In this document: positions 35,547 to 44,418 of the stretch, one piece after another
Layout of the letters: the number at the start of each line of letters is the position of its first letter
How positions within the stretch are numbered: the first letter of the stretch is position 1
Assembly (NCBI GenBank): GCA_934486755.1
Contig: CAKSQT010000001.1
Coordinates: 13,250-77,249, forward strand
Source of the DNA: an uncultured Eubacteriales bacterium
Lineage (GTDB): Bacteria; Bacillota; Clostridia; Oscillospirales; Acutalibacteraceae
Reading direction: 5' to 3'
Length of the DNA stretch: 64,000 nt
Position numbers and translations under genes: made by a program
Notes under the pieces: model-generated
Told to the model about the DNA's origin: nothing
The model's input: the letters and a program-made list of their open reading frames with translations, nothing else
Database searches by the model: none

Positions 35547-36868
35547 CAGACCAACTCTCCCAACAAATCGTAATCTATGCAGTCGTTTACTTCAACCTTT
35601 ACAAAATCGCCTATTTTAAGCTGGCGCGGCGACATAAAGAATATCTTTCCGTCAACCTCGGGCGCGTCAGCAGGGGTTCTGCCGAAATAGCATTTAATAT
35701 AATCGTCCCAGCCCTCTATAAGCACCTCGGTGACGGTTCCCTTGCGTTCCTCGTTCTTCTCGGCGGCTATGGTAAGCTGGCTCTCCATTATGTTTTCCAT
35801 TCGGTCAACCTTTACCTGCTCGTCTATCTGGTCGGGGAACTCGGCGGCAGCCGTGCCCTCCTCGGCGGAGTAGGTGAAGCAACCGAGCCTGTCAAACCGT
35901 TTTTCCTTTACAAATCTTGCAAGCTCGCTAAACTGTTCCTCGGTTTCGCCGGGGAAACCCGTTATAAGCGTGGTTCTGAGCGTAATATCGGGTATTTTCG
36001 CCCTTATTCTGTCAATCAGCCCTGAAAGCGTTTCGTAACTGCCCTGTCGGTTCATTCTTTTAAGAATATCGGCGTTTACGTGCTGAATAGGTATGTCAAG
36101 ATATTTTACAAGTTTGGGTTCGCTTGAAATCGTTTCAAGCAACTCGTCGCTTATGCGCTCGGGGTATGTGTAAAGCGTGCGTATCCAATGCAGTCCCTCT
36201 ATTTTGCAAAGCTCCCTTAAAAGCTCGGGAAGCATAGGCTTGCCGTAAATATCCTCGCCGTAGGCGGTGGTGTCCTGCGCCACGACAACAAGCTCTTTCA
36301 CGCCCCTAAAAGCGAGCTTGCGCGCTTCTTCAACGCAGTCTTCAATTTTTCGGCTGCGCATACGTCCTCTTATCTTCGGTATGGCGCAGTAGGTACAGCA
36401 ATTATCGCACCCGTCGCCTATTTTAAGATACGTGCTGAACGGATAGCCGCCTAAAATGCGGTCGCAGTTCAAATCAAGCGCGTATTTATCGCCATAGGTG
36501 TTCTGGCGCTTGCCCTCAATAGCGGAAAGGACAATATCGGCAATTTTGCCGTTGGATCCGATACCTACGCAGACATCGACCTCGGGTATTTCCTCGGTAA
36601 CGTCGTCCTTATAGCGCTCTGCAAGGCAGCCCGTTACAATAAGCGCCTTGCACTTGCCGTTTTTCTTATACTGCGCCGCTTCGAGAATGTTTTCAATAGC
36701 CTCTTTTTTAGCGTCCTCAATAAAGCCGCAGGTGTTTATTATAATTGCGTCAGCCTCGGCTTCCTCGGTGGATATTTCAAAACCGTTCTGCTTTAACGAG
36801 GCAAGCATCATTTCGGCGTCCACCTGATTTTTCGGACAGCCGAGCGATACCATACTTATCTTATACAT
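35546..36868 (-). CDS. rimO: Ribosomal protein S12 methylthiotransferase
   Basis: A 440-residue radical-SAM enzyme that adds a methylthio group to an Asp of ribosomal protein S12. The N-terminal UPF0004 domain begins MVSLGCPKNQVDAEMM with Cys at about 10 and 46. The radical SAM cluster is CDNCCTYCAIP. A C-terminal TRAM domain (about 370-440) binds RNA. The S12-specific start LGCPKNQVD separates it from MiaB. It lies 2 bases after recX. Confidence 0.95.
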   Translation of the reverse strand: MYKISMVSLGCPKNQVDAEMMLASLKQNGFEISTEEAEADAIIINTCGFIEDAKKEAIENILEAAQYKKNGKCKALIVTGCLAERYKDDVTEEIPEVDVCVGIGSNGKIADIVLSAIEGKRQNTYGDKYALDLNCDRILGGYPFSTYLKIGDGCDNCCTYCAIPKIRGRMRSRKIEDCVEEARKLAFRGVKELVVVAQDTTAYGEDIYGKPMLPELLRELCKIEGLHWIRTLYTYPERISDELLETISSEPKLVKYLDIPIQHVNADILKRMNRQGSYETLSGLIDRIRAKIPDITLRTTLITGFPGETEEQFSELARFVKEKRFDRLGCFTYSAEEGTAAAEFPDQIDEQVKVDRMENIMESQLTIAAEKNEERKGTVTEVLIEGWDDYIKCYFGRTPADAPEVDGKIFFMSPRQLKIGDFVKVEVNDCIDYDLLGELV

Positions 36869-36870
36869 TA

Positions 36871-37503
36871 TTATTCCAAATCCTCACCGTATAATAATTC
36901 TTCGCTGTATTTTTTTAGTGCGTCCCTTACTTTTCCGTAGGAAAAGCCTTTTCGTATGAGAGCGGCGTATACCTTTTGAACGCCGTTTTCACTCGCTATT
37001 TTAGTGCGGTATTTTTTCGCTATCAGCGCGGCTATCTGTTCGCTCTCGTCTGCGTCTTCATTGTCAAGCGCCTCGGAAGCGATTTCCTTAGGCACGCCTT
37101 TGAGCATCATTTTATAAGCCGCCTCGCGCCTTGAAACGTTACATTCGGCACAGCGCGCCGCAAAGTTTTCCGCAAACCTGCGGTCGTCTACAACGCCAAG
37201 CTCCGTCAGTCTTGCTATTACCGCCGCCGATGCTTTGCGTTCAAAACCTGCTTTTGTGAGTTTATCGTACAGCGCCTTGGCGGTATGGTCGTTTCGGTCA
37301 AGATACCACAGCGCGCGTGATTTTGCACGCTCATAATCCGACTCGTATTCAAGATTTTCAATATCCTCGGCGCTAAGCTCCGAACCTACGCCGAGCGCGT
37401 TGTTTAAAAACACGTCGGTATCAATCTTGATTTCCGAGCCGTTGTCAAAGGCAATAAGCATTAAATGCTTTTTTTCTTTGCTTACAGAAACTACCGTCAT
37501 CAA
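36871..37503 (-). CDS. recX: RecX-family regulator of RecA
   Basis: A 210-residue helical protein with tandem three-helix repeats typical of RecX ([43 protein letters not shown]). It modulates RecA filaments. The start is coupled to recA by a 4-base overlap. The N-terminal 50 residues ([21 protein letters not shown]) are the extended form usual in Firmicutes. Confidence 0.93.
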   Translation of the reverse strand: MMTVVSVSKEKKHLMLIAFDNGSEIKIDTDVFLNNALGVGSELSAEDIENLEYESDYERAKSRALWYLDRNDHTAKALYDKLTKAGFERKASAAVIARLTELGVVDDRRFAENFAARCAECNVSRREAAYKMMLKGVPKEIASEALDNEDADESEQIAALIAKKYRTKIASENGVQKVYAALIRKGFSYGKVRDALKKYSEELLYGEDLE

Positions 37504-38645
37504 TCGTCTACCGCTATATCTATATCAATTTTTTTATGCGGTCTTTTTATTTCCTCGGCGGGAGTAGGTTCTACCGAAGACGTTTCCTCCGCCTTTTCCG
37601 CTTTCTTATTCTTAGCGTCGTCTACCGCTTTATATATCTTTTCTTCTATTTCCTTTGCAAGCTCGGGATTGTCAATAAGCAGCTGCTTAACATTGTCCCT
37701 GCCCTGACCGAGGCGTGTATCGCCGTAGTAGAACCACGCTCCCGAACGGCTGAGTATTCCCGTCATAACGCCGACGTCAACAATTTCGCCCTCGTGCGAA
37801 ATGCCCTTGCCGTACATAATGTCAAATTCCGCCTCTTTAAACGGGGGAGCAACCTTGTTTTTAACGACCTTTGCGCGTGTGTGCGAGCCGATAACCTCGG
37901 TGCCGTTCTTAATAGCCTCCGACCTGCGGACATCTATGCGCACGCTTGAATAGAACTTCAAGGCTCTGCCGCCCGTGGTGGTCTCGCTGCTTCCGTATAT
38001 AACGCCTATTTTATCGCGTAACTGGTTAATAAATATTGCGGCGCAGCCTGTTTTTGATAGGGCCGCCGTAAGCTTTCTCAAAGCCTGCGACATAAGCCTT
38101 GCAAGCTGACCCACGTGCGAATCGCCCATATCGCCCTCAATTTCCGCCTTTGTTACAAGCGCGGCGACCGAGTCGATTACTATAATATCAACCGCACCTG
38201 AACGCACAAGCGCCTCGGCTATTTCAAGCGCCTGTTCGCCAGAATCGGGCTGGGAGACCAAAAGGCTGTCAATATCAACGCCGAGGTTTGCGGCGTATAC
38301 GGGGTCGAGCGCATGCTCAACGTCTATAAAAGCGGCGGTTCCGCCCGCTTTTTGAGCCTCCGCAACGCAGTGCAGGGCAACCGTTGTTTTACCCGAGGAT
38401 TCGGGGCCGTATATTTCCACAATTCTGCCCCTCGGAATACCGCCTATGCCGAGAGCTAAGTCCAGCGTAAGCGAGCCTGTATGAATATGCTCGACCGACA
38501 TTGAAGCGTTTTCGCCGAGACGCATTACCGCGCCCTTTCCGTAGAGCTTTTCAATCTGCGCCATTGCGGTTTGGAGGGCTTTTTCCTTTCCTTCCTCCGT
38601 TGTTTCCTTGACCGCGGGTTTTACTGTTGTTTTATTTGCTGCCAT
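37500..38645 (-). CDS. recA: Recombinase A
   Basis: A 381-residue recombinase. Visible motifs are the Walker [10 protein letters not shown], the Walker [11 protein letters not shown], and loop 2 ([18 protein letters not shown]). The DNA-binding C-terminal domain follows, then an acidic Lys/Glu tail. The ATG at 38645 has GGAGG 8 bases upstream; an in-frame GTG three codons earlier overlaps that site. It has no long upstream region of its own, only 30 bases after prmC, and I saw no LexA-type box (GAACNNNNGTTC) there. It is therefore probably expressed within the operon. Confidence 0.97.
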   Translation of the reverse strand: MAANKTTVKPAVKETTEEGKEKALQTAMAQIEKLYGKGAVMRLGENASMSVEHIHTGSLTLDLALGIGGIPRGRIVEIYGPESSGKTTVALHCVAEAQKAGGTAAFIDVEHALDPVYAANLGVDIDSLLVSQPDSGEQALEIAEALVRSGAVDIIVIDSVAALVTKAEIEGDMGDSHVGQLARLMSQALRKLTAALSKTGCAAIFINQLRDKIGVIYGSSETTTGGRALKFYSSVRIDVRRSEAIKNGTEVIGSHTRAKVVKNKVAPPFKEAEFDIMYGKGISHEGEIVDVGVMTGILSRSGAWFYYGDTRLGQGRDNVKQLLIDNPELAKEIEEKIYKAVDDAKNKKAEKAEETSSVEPTPAEEIKRPHKKIDIDIAVDD

Positions 38646-38675
38646 ATAGGGCACCTCCGTTTTCTTTGATATTTC

Positions 38676-39527
38676 TTATTTTATATTATTCGCTGTCCCA
38701 AAAACTACCCTCTTGATACCGTTCAGGTCACAGACCGTTCCGATATTTTCAAATCCGTTTTCGGACATTATCTTTTCGACCGAATTGCTTTCGCCCATTC
38801 CCACCTCAAAGGCGAGCATTCCGCCGTCTTTAAGGCTTTTTTTATAATCGGCGGTTATCGCTCGGTAGAACATCATGCCGTCCTCCCCGCCGAAAAGCGC
38901 GTTTTCAGGCTCAAAATGGGTTTCAGGCGAAATTGTTTCCATCTCGTCGGACGGTATATACGGCGGATTGCTAACTATTATATCATACCTGCCGTCAGCG
39001 GCATCGCCGTTAAAAATATCGCCCTTGACCGCCGTAACGTTTTCAGCCTTGTTGAGCGTTATGTTCTTTTCAAGGTAGCGCATCGCTTCGTCGTATTTTT
39101 CGAGCAATACAACGTCGGCGTCGGGCAGCTGCTTGGCAATGGCTATACCCACACAGCCGCTTCCCGAACATAGATCAAGCGCCTTTGCGTTTTCTCTTTC
39201 TTTAAGAAATTCTACCGCTTTTTCAACAAGCGTTTCGGTATCCGCCCTCGGCACAAGAACGCCAGGTCCGACCTTAAAGGTGCAACCGTAAAAATCCCAC
39301 TCGCCGAATATATACTGCAAGGGATACCTTACGATACGCTGTTTTATAAGCGCGGTCAGATTGTTCTGCTGATACTGCGTAAGGTGTGACGCGTAGTGCA
39401 TAAGCACCTCTTGATTGCTGTATCCCGTAATATGCTTGATTATCTGCTTCGCTTCAAAAACATAATCGTCTATTCCTGCCGCAAAAAGTTCTTTTTTTGT
39501 ATTGTTATACGCTTCAAATACCGTCAT
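38676..39527 (-). CDS. prmC: Release factor glutamine methyltransferase
   Basis: A 283-residue SAM-dependent methyltransferase that modifies the GGQ glutamine of peptide-chain release factors. The SAM motif is LDLCSGSGCVGIAIA and the active-site motif is NPPYIP. The N-terminal helical domain (about 1-85) carries the substrate-recognition segment. The start overlaps the DUF1385 gene by 14 bases. The DUF1385-prmC pair is frequent in Clostridia. Confidence 0.95.
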   Translation of the reverse strand: MTVFEAYNNTKKELFAAGIDDYVFEAKQIIKHITGYSNQEVLMHYASHLTQYQQNNLTALIKQRIVRYPLQYIFGEWDFYGCTFKVGPGVLVPRADTETLVEKAVEFLKERENAKALDLCSGSGCVGIAIAKQLPDADVVLLEKYDEAMRYLEKNITLNKAENVTAVKGDIFNGDAADGRYDIIVSNPPYIPSDEMETISPETHFEPENALFGGEDGMMFYRAITADYKKSLKDGGMLAFEVGMGESNSVEKIMSENGFENIGTVCDLNGIKRVVFGTANNIK

Positions 39528-40512
39528 TTTCAGAGTCTTCCGTTTTATCTTCTTCTATTTTATCAACACTGCGGTCAACATCGGGATTTTCGGGTTCGCA
39601 GGCGCGCAGGGCGGCTATTGCGACCTCTATCATACCGTCGTCAGGCTCGCGCGTTGTTATTCTTTGCATCCAAAGACCGGGGGCGGATATTATCCGAGTC
39701 AGTACATTGTCGTATCTGCCGCAAATTCGCAAAATTTCAAATCCAAAGCCGCAAACCACGGGTATAAGCAGTATCTTAACGACGACCCACAGCCAATATA
39801 TGTTGTAAACGCCGGGAAATATCATCTGCACAACGGTTGAAAACACAATGCTTATCACTATCATCAATATCATAAACGACGTGCCGCACCTGGGGTGAAA
39901 TCTTTTTTGCTTTCTTACGTTCTCAACGGTGAGCGGAAGACCCTTTTCATAGCAGAATATCGTCTTATGCTCGGCGCCGTGATACATAAACACGCGGCGT
40001 ATATCCTTCATAAACGAAACAAGCCAGATGTAAGCTATGAACACGCACAGCTTTAAAAGCTGTTCTATGCTTGAACGCATAACCGCGGAAAACTGCGAGC
40101 CTGTCAGTTTTTGAAGACCTGCTACAAACAATCTCGGCAGCAGCATAAAGAGTATTACCGCCAGCGCCACGCCCAAGACCGTGCCAAGCACCATAACGGC
40201 GCTTATAAGGGCGTTTTTCTTCTTTTCGCTTAATTTTTTCTCGTTTTCTTCCTCAATATCGGTGTATCCCGATTTGTCAGCCGAAATCATCATTGCCTTA
40301 TAGCCTTGAATCATCGACTCGGCAAAGCCGACAACACCTCTTAAAATCGGAAGGCTAAGCAGCTTGTGCCGTTCTCTCAATCCCTTGCCTGAAAGGTATG
40401 TAATGTCAATATCCTTGTCAGGCGTGCGCACGGCTATTGCCGTCTTTTCGGGACTTTTCATCAAAATTCCCTCTATCAGCGCCTGACCGCCGATTGCAGT
40501 ATATTTTGCCAT
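39514..40512 (-). CDS. DUF1385 (YqhQ-like) integral membrane protein
   Basis: A 332-residue protein of the DUF1385 family. It begins YTAIGGQALIEGILMKSP, contains about four membrane segments (about 105-130, 150-175, 215-235, 240-265) and the family core MYHGAEHKTIFCYEKG, FHPRCGTSFM. Its function is unknown; the conserved HGAEHK and CGT residues look metal-binding. It is co-transcribed with prmC and preceded, 11 bases upstream, by a histidine kinase gene. Confidence 0.92.
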   Translation of the reverse strand: MAKYTAIGGQALIEGILMKSPEKTAIAVRTPDKDIDITYLSGKGLRERHKLLSLPILRGVVGFAESMIQGYKAMMISADKSGYTDIEEENEKKLSEKKKNALISAVMVLGTVLGVALAVILFMLLPRLFVAGLQKLTGSQFSAVMRSSIEQLLKLCVFIAYIWLVSFMKDIRRVFMYHGAEHKTIFCYEKGLPLTVENVRKQKRFHPRCGTSFMILMIVISIVFSTVVQMIFPGVYNIYWLWVVVKILLIPVVCGFGFEILRICGRYDNVLTRIISAPGLWMQRITTREPDDGMIEVAIAALRACEPENPDVDRSVDKIEEDKTEDSENDGI

Positions 40513-40523
40513 TGGTATCTCCT

Positions 40524-41978
40524 TTATTCTTCGGCCGACGGGGGAATTATATCCTCTGCGGGTGGCTCTTTGGGCGGTTCGTATAACGGCAGAACTATCG
40601 TTACCGTTGTTCCGACGCCCTCGGTGCTTTCAATAAACAAAAGACCGTTGTGCTGTTTTATTATTTCGTCCGCAACCGCAAGTCCTATTCCCGAACCCCT
40701 GACTGTCTTGTTGGCTTTATAAAACTTTTCCTTTACGCGGTCTATATCCTGCGCAGGTATTCCGAGACCCGTATCCTTGACCGCAATACGCACACAGCCG
40801 TCCTCCAATATCTGTTCCACGAGGACCTGACCGCCCTTTTCGGTGTATTTAACGGCATTGTCGATTATATTTATGAAAACCTGTTTCAGCCTGTTCGGGT
40901 CGCCCGACACCGTAACTTCCTCCGACGGGCGGGTAAATATCATATCAATTCCCTGCTGACGCGCAAGCTCGGTATACATATCCGCCGCCTCCGCCAACAG
41001 TTTTGAAACATTCAGCGGTTGGGAAACAACCGAAAGTCTGCCCGTTTCCATACGCGAGAAGTCAAGCAGCTCCTCAACAAGCCCCGAAAGACGGTCAGCC
41101 TCGCTAAGAACAACGTCAAGTCCGCGGTTTACAAGCGCTTCGTCCGTTCCGACGGACATTTTAGCTGTTTCACCCCAACCTCTTATTGCGGTCAGCGGGG
41201 TTCTCAACTCGTGGGAAACGGAAGATATAAAATCGTTTTTAACGTTTTCCGCTTGACTCAACTCCGCCGCCATATAGTTTATGGTATCGCAAAGCTCGCC
41301 TATTTCGTCGTTGCGCTCTATGTCTATCCTCGTTTCAAAATCGCCCATTGCGATTTTCCGCGCCACATTGCTGACGTTGCGTATAGGACGGACTATTGAG
41401 CTTATAAAAAACAGCCCCGACAGTCCCGAAAACACCAAAATGCCCGCGCAAGCGAGAAGCACTATCAGAACAAACGCGGTAACCTTGCGGTTTACGGCTT
41501 TAAGGGAGATTATCCAGCGGTATGCGCCTATCACCTTACCGCGTTGATCCCTTATGACGGTAGTTTCGGCAAGTATGCGTTCGCCCGAGGAGTTCTTGCC
41601 CTTGTAGGAGGCGGTGTCCTTATCCTTGCTGATAGCCTCGTTATAATCGGGCATTTTTTCATCGTCGGGTCTGAAACCCGTGGTGCTTACAAGAATGTCC
41701 CCGTCCTTATCAATCACCTGAACCTCGACCTTGTTTTTGTATTGGAACGAGGACGCTATATCTATTGCCTTGTTGCTGAAATTAGATGTAGGCGAGACCG
41801 AAAGCGCGGAAAATTCGGAGGTATAGTTCTCGGCAAGCGTTTTGACGCGCTCGGTATAAAGAGAACTGTACGCCGCGGAAAAAATGATTGCGACAAGACA
41901 AACTACCACCGCAACGATAAGAAAAACGTTTAAAAACCACCGCACGGCGATACTTTTAAACTTTATTTCTATCTGCAT
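40524..41978 (-). CDS. Sensor histidine kinase, HAMP/HisKA type
   Basis: A 484-residue two-pass membrane kinase. Segments at about 13-35 and 168-192 flank an extracellular sensor of about 130 residues (a PAS-like DIDxxG pattern, VIDKDGDILVSTTGF). HAMP (about 190-240) is followed by the HisKA box SSVSHELRTPLTAIRGWGET (His about 253) and HATPase motifs (NIIDNAVKYTEKG, DTGLGIP, GSGIGLAV). AAAGGAGG lies before the ATG. Its partner regulator is directly upstream and the signal may be envelope stress, since the cluster starts with a lipoprotein; that last point is inference. Confidence 0.93.
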   Translation of the reverse strand: MQIEIKFKSIAVRWFLNVFLIVAVVVCLVAIIFSAAYSSLYTERVKTLAENYTSEFSALSVSPTSNFSNKAIDIASSFQYKNKVEVQVIDKDGDILVSTTGFRPDDEKMPDYNEAISKDKDTASYKGKNSSGERILAETTVIRDQRGKVIGAYRWIISLKAVNRKVTAFVLIVLLACAGILVFSGLSGLFFISSIVRPIRNVSNVARKIAMGDFETRIDIERNDEIGELCDTINYMAAELSQAENVKNDFISSVSHELRTPLTAIRGWGETAKMSVGTDEALVNRGLDVVLSEADRLSGLVEELLDFSRMETGRLSVVSQPLNVSKLLAEAADMYTELARQQGIDMIFTRPSEEVTVSGDPNRLKQVFINIIDNAVKYTEKGGQVLVEQILEDGCVRIAVKDTGLGIPAQDIDRVKEKFYKANKTVRGSGIGLAVADEIIKQHNGLLFIESTEGVGTTVTIVLPLYEPPKEPPAEDIIPPSAEE

Positions 41979-42010
41979 TTCTTCCGCCTCCTTTCAGCCG
42001 AGATATTTTT

Positions 42011-42715
42011 CTATTTTGTATTCCACTTATAACCCATTCCCCAAACGGTAACGAGATACCTCGGTTCCGACGGGTTATCCTCTATCTTCATACGAAGACG
42101 TCTTACATTAACGTCAACAATCTTTTCTTCGCCGAAATAGTTACTCCCCCATACCTTTTCCAAAATATCCGCCCTGTCAAGCGCGGTATCGGGGTTGTTG
42201 AAAAAGTATTCAACCATTTGGAACTCAACCTGAGTGAGTTCGATATTAAGACCCTTTTTCGTAAGAGTGCGCCTGCGTAGATTAAGCGTAAACTCGCCGA
42301 GAGTAATATCGTCGGACGAGCCTGCCGCAGGCGTTGGGGTGTGCATTTCAACACGGCGGTAAAGCGAATCCACCCTTGCAAGCAGTTCAGACGGACTGAA
42401 AGGCTTTGTTATGTAATCGTCCGCACCGAGCATAAGACCGCTTATTTTATCCATTTCCTGCGTTCTTGCCGTGAGCATTATTATGCCGAGCGTAGCGCTG
42501 CGTTTTCTCAATTCCTTGCAGAGCGTAAACCCGTCCATTCCAGGCATTGAAATATCAAGCAGGGCTATATCGAAACCGCCCGCGCCGCCGTCGTATATTT
42601 CGAGAGCCTCCTCGCCTGAGCCTGCTTCAACGACCTCGTAACCCGCGCGGCGCAGATTTATTGCCTCAAACTCTCTTATTGCCGCCTCGTCTTCAACTAT
42701 CATCAGTCTTTTCAT
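42011..42715 (-). CDS. OmpR/PhoB-family response regulator
   Basis: A 234-residue regulator with a receiver domain (EDEAAIREFE, phospho-Asp in FDIALLDISMPGMDGF, YITKPFSPSEL) and a winged-helix DNA-binding domain at about 135-232 (LTQVEFQMVEYFFNNPD, VDVNVRRLRMKIEDNP, TVWGMGYKW). I chose the ATG at 42715 because GTGGAGG lies 5 bases before it; an earlier in-frame codon lies upstream of that site. It is the partner of the kinase that starts 32 bases downstream. Confidence 0.94.
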   Translation of the reverse strand: MKRLMIVEDEAAIREFEAINLRRAGYEVVEAGSGEEALEIYDGGAGGFDIALLDISMPGMDGFTLCKELRKRSATLGIIMLTARTQEMDKISGLMLGADDYITKPFSPSELLARVDSLYRRVEMHTPTPAAGSSDDITLGEFTLNLRRRTLTKKGLNIELTQVEFQMVEYFFNNPDTALDRADILEKVWGSNYFGEEKIVDVNVRRLRMKIEDNPSEPRYLVTVWGMGYKWNTK

Positions 42716-42737
42716 AGCTGCCTCCACATCTGACAAA

Positions 42738-44042
42738 TCACTCGTATATTCTGAAATTCTGCTTTATTTCTTCAACCTTAATGGCTTCGGGATCCGCCAC
42801 AAAGCAGGCATAGACCATACCGTTTATGTGCGTTATTTCGGTTAAGCCGAATTTTTTATATTCGCCGTTCTCCCAATCCTTTAAATCGAAGGTCTGGATA
42901 TATGCCATTTGCTCCCCAACCGTCTGTGTTTCGGGGTCATAGCTGTAAATCCCTCTCAAACGGTTGTCAATATCCTTTGAAAACGCCAATTTCCCGACCC
43001 ACTTTGTCGGTATTATCATATAGTACCCGTCGTTGTAATTAAGCACGGTGCTTTGCTGTTTTGTAAGCGTTTCGCCGTTAAATGAGCACCAATTTGTGTA
43101 GTAAAGACTGTCGGTAGTGCCGCCGGCCGCAGGCAGAAACTCCTGAATCGGTATTTCGATAATATTGTCGCCGTTTATATCACGGCAAGATATTGAAGAC
43201 GCCCTTAAAGTAACAAGATTTTCCCTTGTTTCGGGATTCAAAAGAGGATTTACAAGAACGCCCTTTTCCATAAAGACGACCTCGGTGATAGCGCCCGCAC
43301 CCTTGACCTCGTCAATATACACCGCTCGTCTTCCGTTAGACAGCGTGGAAAGTATCGGCTCGTTCACGGACTTTACCGTGCCGTCAAGCTGACAGCCCGC
43401 AACCTCGTTTACTCCGTCGCCGTTCAGCTTATAAAGCCCTGCGTAGTTGGTTGATTCAGACGAATTATAGTTTATTAAAAGTATTTCTTCCTTTGAGTCC
43501 TCATCTAAATCACAGCACAGGAAGTATGTATACCTTTGCAGCATTCGCTGTGCCAATTCGCCCTTTGAATAGGAATACACGGCGAGCTGCATTTCGCTTG
43601 TGCCGTATATCTCCCAACCGACGAGTATCTCCTCGACCCCGTCGCCGTCAAGGTCGCAAAAATCAACACGGTCTACCCCGCCTGCCGTTATCTTCTGTTC
43701 GGCAGTCGATTTCCACTTGCCGTCCTCATTGGTTATCATATTTATATGCAATGTAACGGTATCGCCGCTCTGCGTGCTGTAAAAACAGAACGCTTCAAGA
43801 ATACCGTCGCCGTTAATGTCGTTCCTTATAAACGCCGAACGGAAACTGCCGTTTGTGGGATATTTCAGCGTGTAATCCCCGCTGACGCTCTTTTTAAGAG
43901 CGTTTTCAATCGGTTTAAGCGCACCGCTTAATTCAGGCGGATTTAAAAGCTCGTCCGTGTCCGCGGTAAAAATACTGCAACCGCACAAAACGACCGCCGT
44001 ACACAACAGCAATGCGGCGCATTTCAGTATTCTTGAAAGCAT
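42738..44042 (-). CDS. Lipoprotein with FG-GAP/VCBS-type calcium-loop repeats
   Basis: A 434-residue lipoprotein with a lipobox near Cys 22 (VVLCGCS). Beta-propeller-like repeats carry DxDxDGxxE loops (NDINGDGILEAFCFY, CDLDGDGVEEILVGW, CDLDEDSKEEILLINY, CRDINGDNIIEIPI). These loops bind calcium in related proteins. No enzyme motif is seen. It is the first gene of the two-component cluster, so it may act as an accessory sensor outside the membrane. An alternative is a general cell-surface protein. Confidence 0.85.
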   Translation of the reverse strand: MLSRILKCAALLLCTAVVLCGCSIFTADTDELLNPPELSGALKPIENALKKSVSGDYTLKYPTNGSFRSAFIRNDINGDGILEAFCFYSTQSGDTVTLHINMITNEDGKWKSTAEQKITAGGVDRVDFCDLDGDGVEEILVGWEIYGTSEMQLAVYSYSKGELAQRMLQRYTYFLCCDLDEDSKEEILLINYNSSESTNYAGLYKLNGDGVNEVAGCQLDGTVKSVNEPILSTLSNGRRAVYIDEVKGAGAITEVVFMEKGVLVNPLLNPETRENLVTLRASSISCRDINGDNIIEIPIQEFLPAAGGTTDSLYYTNWCSFNGETLTKQQSTVLNYNDGYYMIIPTKWVGKLAFSKDIDNRLRGIYSYDPETQTVGEQMAYIQTFDLKDWENGEYKKFGLTEITHINGMVYACFVADPEAIKVEEIKQNFRIYE

Positions 44043-44140
44043 TTAACCCACCTCCCGACAGTCATAAATATACATCATAAATTATATCACAACACGCATT
44101 AAAAATAAAGGCTTTTTTATGAACAAAAAGCGCAACGCTT

Positions 44141-44208
44141 AAATTAGAGTTTAGATTTTAGATGTTAGACATTAGACGAATGTGCGCTCCGCGCGAAATA
44201 TTAAAAAT
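44141..44208. repeat. TTAGAT/GCGC-hairpin module next to element copy 2
   Basis: AAATTAGAGTTTAGATTTTAG opens the block and is followed by degenerate TTAGA units and the GTGCGCTCCGCGCG hairpin. It matches the minus strand of 5909-5966. Its first 14 bases look like an extra half of the element's terminal repeat, which suggests nested or repeated insertion. With the 98 bases before it, this fills the gap after the VCBS lipoprotein gene; there is no other gene. Confidence 0.7.
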
Positions 44209-44418
44209 AAATTAGAGCTAAGCGAGATAAAATAAGATTGATACCCCTGCCTCCATCTGACGAGGGAGGTGGATTTTTGCGTAAGCAAAAAGACGGAGGG
44301 AGAGAAATTTTCGCATAAAAAGGCGGTTTTTTCTCTCCCTCAGTCAACTTCGTTGACAGCTCCCTCGTCAGAGGGAGCCAACGGCATTTTCAATTTTATT
44401 ATTGCTAAACTCTAATTT
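44209..44418. mobile_element. MITE-like element, copy 2 (about 210 bp)
   Basis: It has the same terminal repeats (AAATTAGAGCTAAGCG and the complement of AAATTAGAGTTTAG), the same hairpin core (TCTGACGAGGGAGGTGG ... TCCCTCGTCAGAGGGAGCC) and the same orientation as 5700-5908; by eye most positions agree. Its right end touches the stop codon of the dockerin/LRR gene. The hairpin would be transcribed at the 3' end of that gene and may serve as its terminator. Confidence 0.8.
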
